Positions 34,028-44,520 of a stretch of DNA of 64,000 bases are shown one piece after another (the stretch's first letter is position 1; each line of letters starts with the position of its first letter). The translations under genes were made by a program, and so were the position numbers. The notes under the pieces are model-generated. The model saw nothing but the letters and a program-made list of their open reading frames with translations. It made no database searches and was not told the DNA's origin. Source of the stretch: Ianthella basta (Eukaryota; Porifera; Demospongiae; Verongiida; Ianthellidae); assembly GCA_964019415.1 (NCBI GenBank), contig OZ025868.1:13058123-13122122 (forward strand), written 5' to 3'.

Positions 34028-35388
34028 CTCTTTGTAATGCTTCCAGTCTTCTTAGCTTTCTTACAATGGTAATTTCTTGTTCTCATCAACACACGTAGTT
34101 CACGTGTTATCCAAGGTAGTGTTTTGACTCTCACTCTAGCTTTCTTCAAGGGTACATGGAAATCCACAATCTTCCAAAACAACATCTTCCAGTAATCCCA
34201 TTTACTGTCCATATCATCAAGTGTATCCATCACCTGCCATGGTGCTGCATCTAGCTCTGCTACTAACCTCTCCAGATTGCACTTGCTAAAACAACGAACC
34301 AACCTCATAGTGTTCACTCCTCTTTTACCACAACCAGTTACAACACCATAAATAAGAGAGTGATCACTCAAGCCAAGCTCTAGACAGCCCACTCTACCCA
34401 GTACAGCACCAATATTATCTGTAGTGAACATTAGATCAATTTGCGTCCGAGATGTCTGGGTCACGCGAGTGGGTTCCCTTACCATCTGTAGAAGGCCATA
34501 ATCAGACATCATGTCTTCAAGCTTAACACACTTAGAATCATGTAGCAACATATCACAGTTAAAATCACCCATTATTACAACAGGGGCCTTCTCAGCAACT
34601 GCCTTTTCAACCATTACTGCCATACTATCCATCCAGGAAGCTTTAGCATCTGGTGGTCGATATACATTGCAGATCAAAAGTTTGGTCTTTCTAAGTTTCA
34701 CTTCAATCCATAGAATCTCTAGATCAGTATCCTCCAAATCGCTTCGTCTTATACTCGTCACACACTCAGACACGTAAACCAGGAGACCACCTCCTCTACC
34801 ACTGCCCCTGTCTCTCCTATACGATCTAAAACCAGCAACAGCCAACTCACCAGTTGGTATATTGTCATTTAGCCATGTCTCACTCAGTCCAAGCACATGG
34901 GCATATTTGTGCTCTTGCAGAAAGAGCTGTACCTCGTCCTTCTTGGGTACCAAGCTTCTAACGTTTAGATGGCTGATCACTAGGGAATCGTCAGTTCCCA
35001 CCAGGCAGTTTAGCTTCGCAGCCTCAGATCCAGATGGCAAAAGGTGCCGGTTTACCTCAGATGGACTTCTACTGGAGGCGCAAGGGCGACACACTGGCCC
35101 AGGATTTCGCTCAACGTCCCCTGAGAGTAGCAACAACCAGTAGCAAGTGGGGATTCTGGCCGACTGTGGCCTTCGAGATCGGTGTTGGAGATCGGGACGA
35201 AGGTGTGAACGCTGTCCCCACAGGCAATGGACAAAGCGCGAATGAGTCCCACCAGTCAGGGTACGCGGTGCAAGCAATATCTCCGCGTTAGGCGTCTGAG
35301 GGATCTGAGGGATCTCGTAAGAAGTAACAATCTGAATGGTAGCAAGACTCATCCATAGAAACGTACTCGTGAATCGCCATGACGCCAT
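34024..35388 (-). CDS. LINE ORF, N-terminal part: signal-like leader, 2A-like motif, AP endonuclease
   Basis: The start chosen is the ATG at 35,388 (MASWRF...), because the longer frame's ATG at 35,412 lies in host flank. The leader has a hydrophobic stretch (FLWMSLATIQIV) that resembles a signal peptide. About 90 residues in, GDVERNPGP (bases 35,095-35,121) is a canonical 2A-type motif, preceded by WLLLLS; in known cases the ribosome releases the upstream peptide before the final Pro. An AP-type endonuclease follows, with SHLNVRSL, SETW, NVYRPP, GDFN and SDHS motifs all present, so catalytic residues look intact. The frame stops at 34,024, where one indel separates it from the RT frame. 2A-like peptides are known from APE-type LINEs of trypanosomes and several marine invertebrates. 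Confidence 0.88.
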   Translation of the reverse strand: MASWRFTSTFLWMSLATIQIVTSYEIPQIPQTPNAEILLAPRTLTGGTHSRFVHCLWGQRSHLRPDLQHRSRRPQSARIPTCYWLLLLSGDVERNPGPVCRPCASSRSPSEVNRHLLPSGSEAAKLNCLVGTDDSLVISHLNVRSLVPKKDEVQLFLQEHKYAHVLGLSETWLNDNIPTGELAVAGFRSYRRDRGSGRGGGLLVYVSECVTSIRRSDLEDTDLEILWIEVKLRKTKLLICNVYRPPDAKASWMDSMAVMVEKAVAEKAPVVIMGDFNCDMLLHDSKCVKLEDMMSDYGLLQMVREPTRVTQTSRTQIDLMFTTDNIGAVLGRVGCLELGLSDHSLIYGVVTGCGKRGVNTMRLVRCFSKCNLERLVAELDAAPWQVMDTLDDMDSKWDYWKMLFWKIVDFHVPLKKARVRVKTLPWITRELRVLMRTRNYHCKKAKKTGSITKS

Positions 35389-35603
35389 CTTTTCAATGTT
35401 CAATAACCTCATAATTGGTTACAGCATTAATCAATTGTTGCTTAATTGACACCCAAGCAGCCTACTCACAAACACACTTTGATTAGTTAAACTTGCAGAA
35501 TAATGGGGATTAGAATAATCATGCTTGCATCTACAATTGAAATCATCTGAATGACAAAATTAATCACATTCAGACTATAGACTCCATAGCATATGGCACT
35601 TAC

Positions 35604-35705
35604 TTTCTTCCTGCGCAAGAGGTTTGCTCCAAAGTCCTCACACAGCTTTTGAACTAGTTCCATGTGGCCACAATGAGCTGCAAGCATAACTGCAGATGAA
35701 CCATT
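35604..35705 (-). CDS. Ankyrin exon, single repeat (LAAxCGH class, copy B)
   Basis: 34 codons, NGSSAVMLAAHCGH to LLRRKK, phase 0. It differs from copy A by R to H. Confidence 0.83.
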
Positions 35706-36502
35706 CTGTGGGAAAGTACAGTGTAAGTCTAAGCATAATGGCTCCCTTTGAAGGGTTTGTTGTTATAATTATGTTCAGTCATGAGCTAGCAAGTCAAACC
35801 CAGCCTTTTTATATTTTCTATGAACGTTGCAATGGAGAGTAGCTGCTTTGACAATGGAGTTGAAAATTCAGTCAATGGTCAAGAGTCCAAGTGTTTTAAA
35901 TTGACCAATAAGTGAAAGTTAATTAAAGTAATCAATAATTAAGAATGACACATCAGACAGCCTTGAAGGAAAACAGGAAATTGAAGTGTGACTCCCTCAG
36001 AACAGAAAGATGGCCCATTGTGTGATCTTAACCTGGATAAATTCTTCCCAGTTCAGTACTGTTATGGCTCATTTATATGTCTATAAATCTGATGACATTC
36101 ATTGCACTGCTATTTGGTATTTTGATGTCATGCAGTCCAGCAGGCATGATTCTGGTATTTCGCACTCTCTATGCTTTCTAGGACTTAGGCTGTGACTGTG
36201 AACATTTGCTGTACATCATAGGAAGATTTGGAGTACTTTCTTTCACCAATTCAGGACAGTGCATGCATGCATGCTATAGGGTTTGAAGTACAGATGGAAA
36301 GCATTGTGCAATTTGACATAGAGTATTTTAAGCAGTTGCTTGCATGACCATTATATGTGGACGTGTTGACAGATGCATCATTCAGGCACACATGATTATT
36401 GCGTTATAGTATTGAATTCCAATATACACGATGCGTGTCAGATTTGTCAGATTCTGCATGTGTTGTTTGGGTCCAATGGATTAATTAGGCCCACATATGG
36501 CC

Positions 36503-36504
<2 letters not shown>
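35706..36504. other. Intron of copy B, longer than in copy A
   Basis: About 35,950-36,050 is shared with the left module (1,950-2,045) but absent from copy A. Most of 36,050-36,500 has no counterpart I could see. Confidence 0.5.

Positions 36505-36561
<57 letters not shown>
36505..36561. repeat. (CA)n microsatellite
   Basis: About 57 bp of uninterrupted CA followed by (CAGA)n, next to the exon at 36,649. Confidence 0.95.
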
Positions 36562-36566
<5 letters not shown>

Positions 36567-36648
36567 GACAGACACTGGTATGCAGTGTAGAACATGATTG
36601 ACTTTGCTTGCAGCCAGAATGCTTATTGAAAAGAAAGATGTCACTCAC

Positions 36649-36747
36649 TTGTATATGTTCCTCGATATGGCTTCCATACTCCAGCAAAAAGCAAGCCACA
36701 TCTGCAAAACCTTCTAAGGCTGCTTTCAGAAGAGGAGTTTCATGTAA
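36649..36747 (-). CDS. Ankyrin exon, single repeat (TPLLKA class, copy B)
   Basis: 33 codons, LHETPLLKAALEGF to IEEHIQ, phase 0, donor GTGAGT. Confidence 0.83.
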
Positions 36748-36906
36748 CTGCATTATGAGATAACAGAAAGGAAAACAAGTAATGCAGTGCGCATCTAAAG
36801 GTACAATAGTATTCCCTGGTCACATATCTATTTGAGGAATATAGTTTGCCTGTAATGTTGTGCATGAAGGGGTCAAGATGCTTTGGTAGCAAGTGATCAG
36901 TCAAAC

Positions 36907-37110
36907 CTTGTCTTCTGCTGTCACATCTAAACCACAGGATAGCACGAGGTACTTTATCATGGCCAACTGATTGTTCAGCACAGCCCAGTGCAAGGCTGTC
37001 TTTCCACTTAAATCAGTATCGTACAAGTGGTCCCCCATTTTGGGTGCAAGGTACTCAGCAACATCAAGTTTGCCATCGGCAGCACATAAATGAAAGACAT
37101 TGAATCCAAA
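36907..37110 (-). CDS. Ankyrin exon, two repeats (FGFN type, copy B)
   Basis: 68 codons, FGFNVFHLCAADGKLD to VTAEDK, with the Trp of TALHWAV intact, unlike copy A. Confidence 0.85.
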
Positions 37111-38976
37111 CTGCATTGTAAAGTAGGAAGAATGGAAGTGTCACCAGTCAGTGGACTAGCAAGGTGTATGTAACTTACACATGAAAATGAGCAAACTGGA
37201 AGTGCCTAAAATTGCATTTCTAAACCTGGGAGGGGGTGATGATGTAAAGGCAAAAGCAAATGTGGGAAAGGAAGTGATGGGATTTTAGAGGGAGTAAGTT
37301 GTGCTGTTGAGCTTGGAAGCAGGGTGAGGTGGTCAGAAGGTCACTCCGGCCTGCACATCCCAATCATACAGTCGGAAGTAGGCTTGTTCAGCCATGGCTA
37401 GGTTGAGTTAATGGCAGGTCTATAGTCATTTGCTAACGACTGTTTCCTCTAATAACAGATGTGCAGGGCACCTAGGACCCTGCATGCTCTTCTAAACAAA
37501 TGTTGTCCAACATGGCGTTGCATTGCCCAGGATGAACTGCAGTCACATTTATAGTGTTATGTAACATTTCGACCACGGTTGGCAAAGTGTTAAGTTGTTT
37601 ATTCTTAGCAGTCAAGGATGCAATAGAGGTCAAGGTTACATAATACACGAGCTAAAAGTGAGGCATTGCACAACTGTGACCTTTATTGGTCATCCACTAG
37701 TGTTAAATTTAAACAACACAACCAATACATCATGATGATGATGACTTCATTCCACAGAAAAAGCCAAAGCTACAGCCTTTGCATACCAGAGACAGTAACT
37801 GATGATAACCAAGCTTAAGCTACAGCAGATAAGTCAAGAGGATGTACGGAGCCTCTTTTCATAATCAAGCCTGAACTCAACTTTGCTTTCAAGTAAAGCT
37901 GTGGAAATGACACTTATTTGAGTTTAGCATGCCGGATATACACTTATATCTGTTGTTGATTATAAATTATCTAACAAGTGTGCATTTAATAGTTAATGCA
38001 CACTGAAGTTAAGTGATTCAGCCTTCAGTCATGTGACCCATTATACAGAATTCCGTTGGCCAGAGGTCACATGATCAGCATTAAATTTTTGTACTGCTGT
38101 ACAGATGAAGACTGGCAGTGAAGTGGCCCATCTGTTCACATTCATATAAATTTAGAGAATGATGTGGAGAGCCTGCTTCATGCTGTTTTGCCCACGTTCA
38201 TTTGTAAGATATTCTGTAGGCTTTGTACAGCGACTTCACTAGACCTTCTTTGGAGCATAACCTGACTTCACAGTCAGTTTCAATGCCTGCAGCACTACAA
38301 CTAATGTCCCAGTGGATGAATAACTTTTAGTTGTCTCCCATAGACTCAGCATGTCACAACATTTTTGGAACTAACAAGAATCGTATCCTGGAACTGTGCC
38401 ACCATGTGGAAATATTCCTGGGATTCACTTCATTCTGGTTTAGCAGATTGTTCATCAGCCAAGTGCAGGAGCAGTAATGAATTAACCTTTCTCACGTACT
38501 GTGACAAACATTTAATGAAAGACCTGGTTGATGTTATTAATGGTGACGTCTGACTACAGTCCTATGATGTGGCTTAGGTAACAAATATTGTCTTTGCTTT
38601 CTGACCTTATGGAGATCACTTCCTCAAGACACACTACTGGCATCTGCATAAATGTCCCATTACCAGACCAACACCCACCAACACCACCAAGGATGGCAGA
38701 AGAAGGGGTGTGTGGGAGAGGGTGGAGGAAATGCAAGCATGCATCAAGCACATGATGCAATTATAACTTACCACAATTTAATCATGCCAGCACCAAATAA
38801 TCAAACAACTTACGACAACTTGATGCAAGCACCTTCCTTAATAATGTTAATAAGGAATCAGCACATTTACTAAGACATTATTATGACCACTCGAGAGAAA
38901 ACAGTAGTGATATTCTGCAAGAAGTTCTGTAGTAAATGTATGCCCAAAACATGCCAGACCTGACAGGAAGAACTAG
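37111..38976. other. Long intron of copy B
   Basis: Collinear with 23,105-24,978. No exon recognised. Confidence 0.55.
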
Positions 38977-39084
38977 GGTGTAGTCCATGAGGTGCCATGC
39001 AAGAAGTGCCAAAGTATGTATATTGGAGAGGCATTGATAGCATGTAGTAAGAGGCTTATCGTAAATAAGCGCCCTCAGATTTGA
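38977..39084 (+). pseudogene. GIY-YIG-like endonuclease remnant (copy B)
   Basis: Same short frame as 24,979-25,086, with the same upstream stop codon, so the decay predates the duplication. Confidence 0.45.
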
Positions 39085-39824
39085 ATTTTAGTACAACTTT
39101 TGTTGGGAATGCGAGATGAACCTGGTGGTAATCCCATCCTAGAACAAGGCGGAGTGCCTAACATCTAATCCTCGTCGACTAGCAACACTGCAGAGTGCCG
39201 TAAAACGTTGTGTCGGACATATTCTGTGCCTTCGCAAGCTATCCAGGGCCATTTAGAAAGAGCTGGTGATTTGTGTCTGTGGAACTCTACACAATGACCG
39301 ACGTCAGAGTGCATAGACACTTTAGGAAGGCGTAGGTGCAAACGTTTTGACTTCAGTTCAGTTACTGGATAAAGCATGTTTGAAAAGATTTTGGTTCAGC
39401 CCAGCACCAACAGCGGCAGCGAAGGTGTAAGCAATTGATACAATGTATCGTCGCCGATGATCTGTACTGTCAATCCCTCGGTTGTGAATCATGTTTTGGG
39501 ACACTGAAACATGTGCATGCTCCGTTTTTGTTGCAAGTCATTCTCTGATTTGAATGGGTTCATGCAGCTTCCCCATGATCTTTGGAGAGTGTGCCTTTGC
39601 CTTTATAAAAAAAGTTGTCATAAGTTGTTTGATTAGTCGGTGCTGGCGTGATTAAATTGTGGTAAGATGAAATTGCACAAATTGCAATCACTGATTGCCT
39701 GACCCTTCACAGCCCAGTACTTCATTGATTTTGAAGAAATTGTATATCTTGCCAAATAGAGTACTTCCTGAAGCTGTGAGACAACCTGTGAGTGCATCCA
39801 CAATGTTATAACATCTTTGCCTAC

Positions 39825-40028
39825 CTTGTCTCTCACTGTCACATCCAATCCACAGGATCCCACGAGGTATTCCACCATGGACAACTGACCTTTTCGCACT
39901 GCTATGTGTAGGGCTGTATCTCCTTCATCATTAGCGTCATTCAGGTGGTCCTTCATTTTAGGGGCAAGGTACTGTGCAATAGCAAGATGGCCACCTTCAA
40001 TGCACAAGTGGAAAGCGTTGCTTCCTTC
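39825..40028 (-). CDS. Ankyrin exon, two repeats (EGSN type, copy B)
   Basis: 68 codons, EGSNAFHLCIEGGHLA to LDVTVRDK; identical in protein to 25,821-26,024. Donor GTAGGC. Confidence 0.86.
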
Positions 40029-40224
40029 CTGCATGGAAATAATACAGCTGATATCACTACTGGTGTATTTAGATAAAGGCATTACATCTGACAAGAGATC
40101 AATGCTAGTGTATATGCACACAAGATTGTAGTGCATATACACTAGCATTAGGGCGCATATTATTAATATCTTTGCTTTGAAGTCAACTGGTGAGTACAAT
40201 CACACATTGTGACTCTCATCCTAC

Positions 40225-40500
40225 CTTGCCTCTCAATGTTACATCAAATCTGCAGGATTCCACAAGGTATTCTACAGTGGACAACTGGCCATTTTGAGCT
40301 GCCTTGTGTAGTGCAGTATTTACTTCATCACGAGGCCTATTCTGGGCCAGGCACTTAGCAACATTAACATATCCTCGCTCAGCGCCCAGCTGATTGCCAT
40401 CATCTGCGTCACGCAGGTGATCTCCCATTTTAGGAGCAAGGTACTGGGCTACGTCAAGATGACCAGCCTCAATGGACAAGTGATGGGCATTGCATCCTCT
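40225..40500 (-). CDS. Fused ankyrin exon, 92 codons (copy B)
   Basis: Counterpart of 26,221-26,496 with three substitutions seen (R/C, T/A, G/R). The fusion is therefore older than the tandem duplication and has stayed open in both copies. Confidence 0.8.
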
Positions 40501-41534
40501 CTGCATGGTATAGTAGAAACAAGATCATTACCTGTGTATCTACAGACATGGATATGCACATTTCTGTCAGTAGATCAATGCCAATGCTTACTGTTGACAC
40601 AATGCCGTGCAGAGTGCAGAAAGAAGCTATGTCAGTGTACATGAATACTAAATGAAGAACAGAATTTTAGACATGGATCCAGAATTAACAAACTGAAAGT
40701 ATGGTCTATGTACTTGGATTTATCCTATTACCTAAGAAGTTCATGTATACTCATCAATTACTCACTTCGTCAGTTCGATCAGCATGCATCTTAGCATTGG
40801 CTTAGTTTACAAATAAGAACACCGTAGCCATCTGATATGTCTACATGTCTCTTCCAGGACCTATCGCTATAATATAATTTTTATATATTATCTTTGCCCA
40901 AATTGACCCAAGCATAGTGTCATAAGTACTGTTCACCATTCTTGAAGCTAAAATGTTTAGTAAATGTGAGGTTGTGTTCAGTTAAGAAAGGATAATTGCA
41001 CCGAATTGGTGCTTTTGAGCTAATGAACCATGGCTGGTATGTATTTCTACAATAATTATAAGCATTGTTCCCATGTTGTGAATTTAGTAACCAGTGACTC
41101 CAGTATGGTCTTTACTTTTTTGGCAGCCAATTCACCCTAGATTATTGTGTTACAGTGGTCAAAAAGAAGCGATGACCTCTTTGAGCATGCCATAATAATA
41201 ATTATAGTGAGTGCCTTGGATAAAAATGTGCAGTGCAGGGCAGATCTGCAGAACTTTGCAACTACAAGCTGATTTCATGAGGCGATATTAATTTTTTGGT
41301 GCTAGAATGGCTTGATATTTTCAAAGTGCAAATGAGCACAATATTTTAGTAATGCATCAGATGCAATACTGCCTCTTTATGTAGTCCAGCAGTTCTTTAT
41401 GGTTGTAGTGAAGGCATAAATTAATGGCAAATGAGAGTGTTTCCTTTGTGAATAATCTCAATGCTCTGGAGTCAACCTATATATATATAATTATATGAGT
41501 GCAACCACGAGTAGTGACTCTTAATAAACTCTAC
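40501..41534. other. Intron of copy B
   Basis: Collinear with 26.50-27.45 kb; an extra stretch of about 80 bp lies near 41,180-41,260. Nothing else recognised. Confidence 0.5.
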
Positions 41535-41735
41535 CTTGTTTCTCACTGTCACATCAAATCCCAATCCTACAAAGTATTCCACAATGGAATTTTTTCCCTT
41601 CAGGGCTGCCTTGTGTAGAACTGTATCTCCTTCATCATTAGTGTCATACAGATGGACTCCCATCTTAGGGGCAAGGTACTGGACAACGTCAAGACAACCA
41701 GACTCAATGGACAAGTGAAGGGCATTGTTTCCTCC
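41535..41735 (-). CDS. Ankyrin exon, two repeats, 67 codons (GGNN type)
   Basis: The exon starts GGNNALHLSIESGCLD and ends GLGFDVTVRNK before GTAGAG. One residue is missing near VGLGF compared with the usual 68. The right breakpoint of the tandem duplication lies inside this exon. Confidence 0.82.
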
Positions 41736-41881
41736 CTACATGAACAGTAGAAACAATCACCACCTATGGTAGAATCTTATAGACCGCTCACAATTCATTT
41801 GACTTTGTTAGAAATTTAGCCAATGTGAAGTGCTTAGGGTTGAAAAATTAAAGAGGTTGCTAGATGCGAGCTAAGTAATAG

Positions 41882-41995
41882 TTAAATGCTGACCAAGAGG
41901 TGTCTCTGAGATTTAGAGCACGAGGCACGAGGGCGCGAAGCGCCCGAGTGTTGAGTGGTCTAAATCTTCAGAGACACCGATTGGTCAGCATTTAA
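41882..41995. mobile_element. Small palindromic MITE with TTAA ends
   Basis: Arms 41,882-41,917 and 41,959-41,995 are near-perfect inverted repeats beginning TTAAATGCTGACC. The centre holds a second small palindrome, GGGCGCGAAGCGCCC. TTAA at each edge suggests, but does not prove, a piggyBac-like target site. Confidence 0.6.
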
Positions 41996-42039
41996 GTGTT
42001 ATAGATCCCAACTATTGGGCAAGGAGCGGCAGCGAATCA

Positions 42040-42100
42040 GTTTACCAACTCGTACTTGCGTCATCACGCGTCTTCCGGAAGTAGTTAGCAATTTCTGACA
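42040..42100 (+). promoter_or_regulatory. Promoter-like stretch with an ETS-type motif
   Basis: A CpG-richer stretch contains CTTCCGGAAG (42,072-42,081), a palindromic ETS-like site, about 20 bases before the ATG of a plausible first exon. The motif is seen; promoter function is inferred. Confidence 0.3.
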
Positions 42101-42181
42101 ATGGCCGAGAAAACGTCGTTTGGTTATTGGGTTTGTCATCTCGCAGCAGACGTTCCTAAAGGTCGGCAGTGGATGCGGCGC
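42101..42181 (+). CDS. Possible first exon of a captured or unknown gene
   Basis: An ATG opens 27 codons (MAEKTSFGYWVCHLAADV...) that end at GTAAGC, phase 0. A possible second exon, 42,238-42,346, follows after a 56-bp intron ending TTTCCCAG and stops at GTAAGC. No family is recognised. The block sits on the opposite strand to the ANK array and abuts a truncated ANK exon, so it may have been inserted or carried in by an element. Confidence 0.3.
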
Positions 42182-42432
42182 GTAAGCTAAATGTAAGCTT
42201 ACTCACTGTCAGCCCCGTCAGCCACAGCGTTTCCCAGAGCGGTGTCCTAAGCCTGTTCCCAACTCGTAACCAGTTCGCTCCTTACTCGGCTCTGGTTCGT
42301 AGGCCGCTGCCGGATTGTTGCTTTACCCTGTTTGTCGACGAAACAAGTAAGCCGAGTGACCTTTGCATCGTATGTTGTGGAGTTAGCTACTATTGTTATC
42401 GCAGCTGTAGTTTCTCTGCTATAGACCACTGG

Positions 42433-42474
42433 TACCTTCAGTGCACAACTGAAGGGCATTGCATCCTCCCTGCA
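42433..42474 (-). pseudogene. Truncated ankyrin exon stub
   Basis: Only the first 14 or so codons (GGCNALQLCTEG) and the ATGCAG acceptor remain; unrelated sequence begins at about 42,432. The insertion or deletion that brought in 42.0-42.43 kb cut this exon. Confidence 0.75.
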
Positions 42475-42923
42475 TTATAGTGTGCAGTAGAATAGACCAT
42501 AATATTAAAAGTACAGGAATAAATACTTTAAAATTGCAATATACAATCAGTGCCAATCGTCATACATTCAGTGTGAATAATGCATTAAAGAACCAGTTAA
42601 TATGAATGGAGATTGATGCTGTATGTAGTGACTTACACAATGATTGGAATTAAGAATATTTCCTGAGTGCATGCATATGCTGCATTTAATATGGCACAGA
42701 AATATTTTGAAGTAATCTGCCTGTGCGTATTAAGACAAGAAGGTCAGATGGCTATCTGTAACACATTCATAACATACAAATCCATAGCAGTACCACTGCC
42801 AATGGAGACAGAAAAGACTATAACATTGTCGTAATATTTATGTATTGCTAATTGCATGTCTGACACAAGTTAACTGAATCCTTACATTCTATGCTAGGAA
42901 AAATATTGATGCACACTTCTCAC
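42475..42923. other. Intron without recognised content
   Basis: No exon, repeat or family-like frame seen. Confidence 0.5.
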
Positions 42924-43025
42924 CTTCATCTTGTGCAAGTAATTGGCATCAAAGCACTCGCACAGCAATTGTACCATTTCCTTGTGGCCGTAATAAGCTG
43001 CAGCAAGAACTGCAGTGCAGCCCTC
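42924..43025 (-). CDS. Ankyrin exon, single repeat (diverged LAAAYYGH form)
   Basis: 34 codons, EGCTAVLAAAYYGHKE to YLHKMK, acceptor TTTAG and donor GTGAGA, phase 0. It belongs to the same class as 22,123 and 53,590 but is well diverged, so it predates the recent duplications. Confidence 0.8.
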
Positions 43026-43571
43026 CTAAAGCAGAAACAAATGTAATAAAATTACACTTGAGCCATAACAATATGTAACTCTTAGTAATTAAAAATATGC
43101 CGAAAGTAAGTATATACAATGACAAATAACATTAGACTAGCATGTTATTGACTTCCCTTATCTACGAGAATGAGACATCCACTTATAGCCAGAAAAGCAC
43201 CAGTTCTAGGATAAAGCTAGAGTACTGTGTCATTTTAACAAATTTTGCACACATTGAATCCCTATAATTAATTGTACTGATATTTCTCAGTAAAGTATGA
43301 CATTCTGTTGACTTGTCGCCATTACAAATCACTTCCAAGAAGTGTTATATCTTGACTATTCTGGCTAAATAGTTAGGCACATGTGACAAAACACGTGTAC
43401 ACATTCATGCATAAGTATACAGAGCTACTTAGCTAAATTGAACAGTTGCACAAATATTATGACTTACAACTTTGTAAAGGCATGAATAGCGCTATCGAAC
43501 AAAAATCTTGAAGCCATACAGTAGAGCAGCAAAAACACAACACACATGCCGACAGAAATATTAGCCCTCAC
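43026..43571. other. Intron without recognised content
   Basis: Nothing recognised. Confidence 0.5.
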
Positions 43572-43670
43572 ATCATTCTCTTCATTGATATCGCTTCCAT
43601 TCTCTAACAAGAAAAGAGCAATTTTTGAACAGCCGTGTTGCGCTGCTTTCAAAAGAGGAGTAGCACTTGA
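43572..43670 (-). CDS. Ankyrin exon, single repeat (SSATPLLKAA form)
   Basis: 33 codons, SSATPLLKAAQHGC to INEEND, acceptor TTTCAG, donor GTGAGG, phase 0. Close to the exon at 62,666-62,764, which also starts SSATPLL. Confidence 0.82.
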
Positions 43671-44316
43671 CTGAAAGTGAAGAAATATTAAACCAGGTTT
43701 AAATTACAATATTCAGGTTTATGCTGCAGGTGCATCATTAATAGAGCAAGTTAAAGAACAATTCTAATAATAATGGTAAGGCTGTCTGTGAATCATGTTG
43801 CAACATCATAGATGCAGCGTGACTGTGATTGGGAAGCATGCTGGAAGGTGTTTTATGAAGAAGACAATCATAGACATTTGCACAAGGGCAGATTAGTCTC
43901 ATTACCATCTAGAAATGAAGTGAAACACTACTAAATTCACAGAAATGAAAGGGTGCTAAGTGCCAAAGCTCAGGTGTGAACTGTCTACTGTAGTTCACTT
44001 ATAAAACTCACATGTAGCCAATCGGCAGGGCAACCCACCAACATAAATAGGCACAATCAACACAGCTGTGTGCATGTGCCTAATGAATGAAGCCACGATG
44101 TTCATATACTGCATGATATTTGATGCTGGATATGATAGGATACCAACATAAATCCAGCATGACCTACATAATTAAGTGCTTAACATGCAGAATCATACAA
44201 GTGGAGGTTTCACGTACATTCAACAAGACTTAGTGCAGGGTTGGAGTGGATTGGACTGGTCGGTATAATTTATGCAACAAGGAAAAAATCAGAAACCAAA
44301 CGTTTGACCTTCAAAC
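43671..44316. other. Intron without recognised content
   Basis: Nothing recognised apart from AT-rich sequence. Confidence 0.5.
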
Positions 44317-44520
44317 CTTATCAGTAGTTGTCACATTGAATCCACAGGAATTCACAAGGTGCTCCACAATGGGCAACTGGTTCGTTTCCACAGCCCAGTG
44401 TAAGGCTGTTGCTCCATTATCATCAGTATCATACAGGTGGTCACCCATCTTAGGAGCAAGGTACTGGGCAACAGCAAGATGGCCACCTTGAATGCACAAG
44501 TGAAAGGCATTGCGGCCTCC
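44317..44520 (-). CDS. Ankyrin exon, two repeats (GGRN/HWAV type)
   Basis: 68 codons, GGRNAFHLCIQGGHLA to FNVTTTDK, with ATALHWAVETNQLP in the second repeat. It is the first two-repeat exon after the 9-kb transposon-filled intron that ends at 53,590. Confidence 0.84.

Larger units (their letters stand above)
31974..35402 (-). mobile_element. CR1/L2-like LINE with 2A-like peptide, nearly complete
   Basis: Compared with the empty site in copy A (21,917-21,930), the insertion is flanked by the 4-bp repeat ATAA (31,970-31,973 and 35,403-35,406). The 3' end (left side) finishes in a short (ATCT)n tail. It encodes an endonuclease and a reverse transcriptase with one frameshift between them. It lies in the intron between ANK exons 35,604 and 31,571, in the same orientation as the gene. 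Because it is missing from copy A, it inserted after the tandem duplication or was lost from A. Confidence 0.88.
27481..41548. repeat. Tandem segmental duplication, copy B (with LINE and other insertions)
   Basis: Same order and orientation as copy A. It differs by a 3.43-kb LINE at 31,974-35,402, a different 1.1-kb block at 29,300-30,443 with a solo LTR, loss of one ANK exon near 31,015, and about 500 bp with a CA tract near 36.0-36.6 kb that copy A lacks. Removing the LINE leaves about 10.6 kb, close to copy A. Confidence 0.88.

Noticed and set aside
32898..35291. Plus-strand frames inside the LINE
   Set aside because: Shadows of the endonuclease and RT frames on the minus strand.
35389..35412. 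ATG at 35,412 as the LINE start
   Set aside because: It lies in the host flank and target duplication; the ATG at 35,388 is within the element and has good context.
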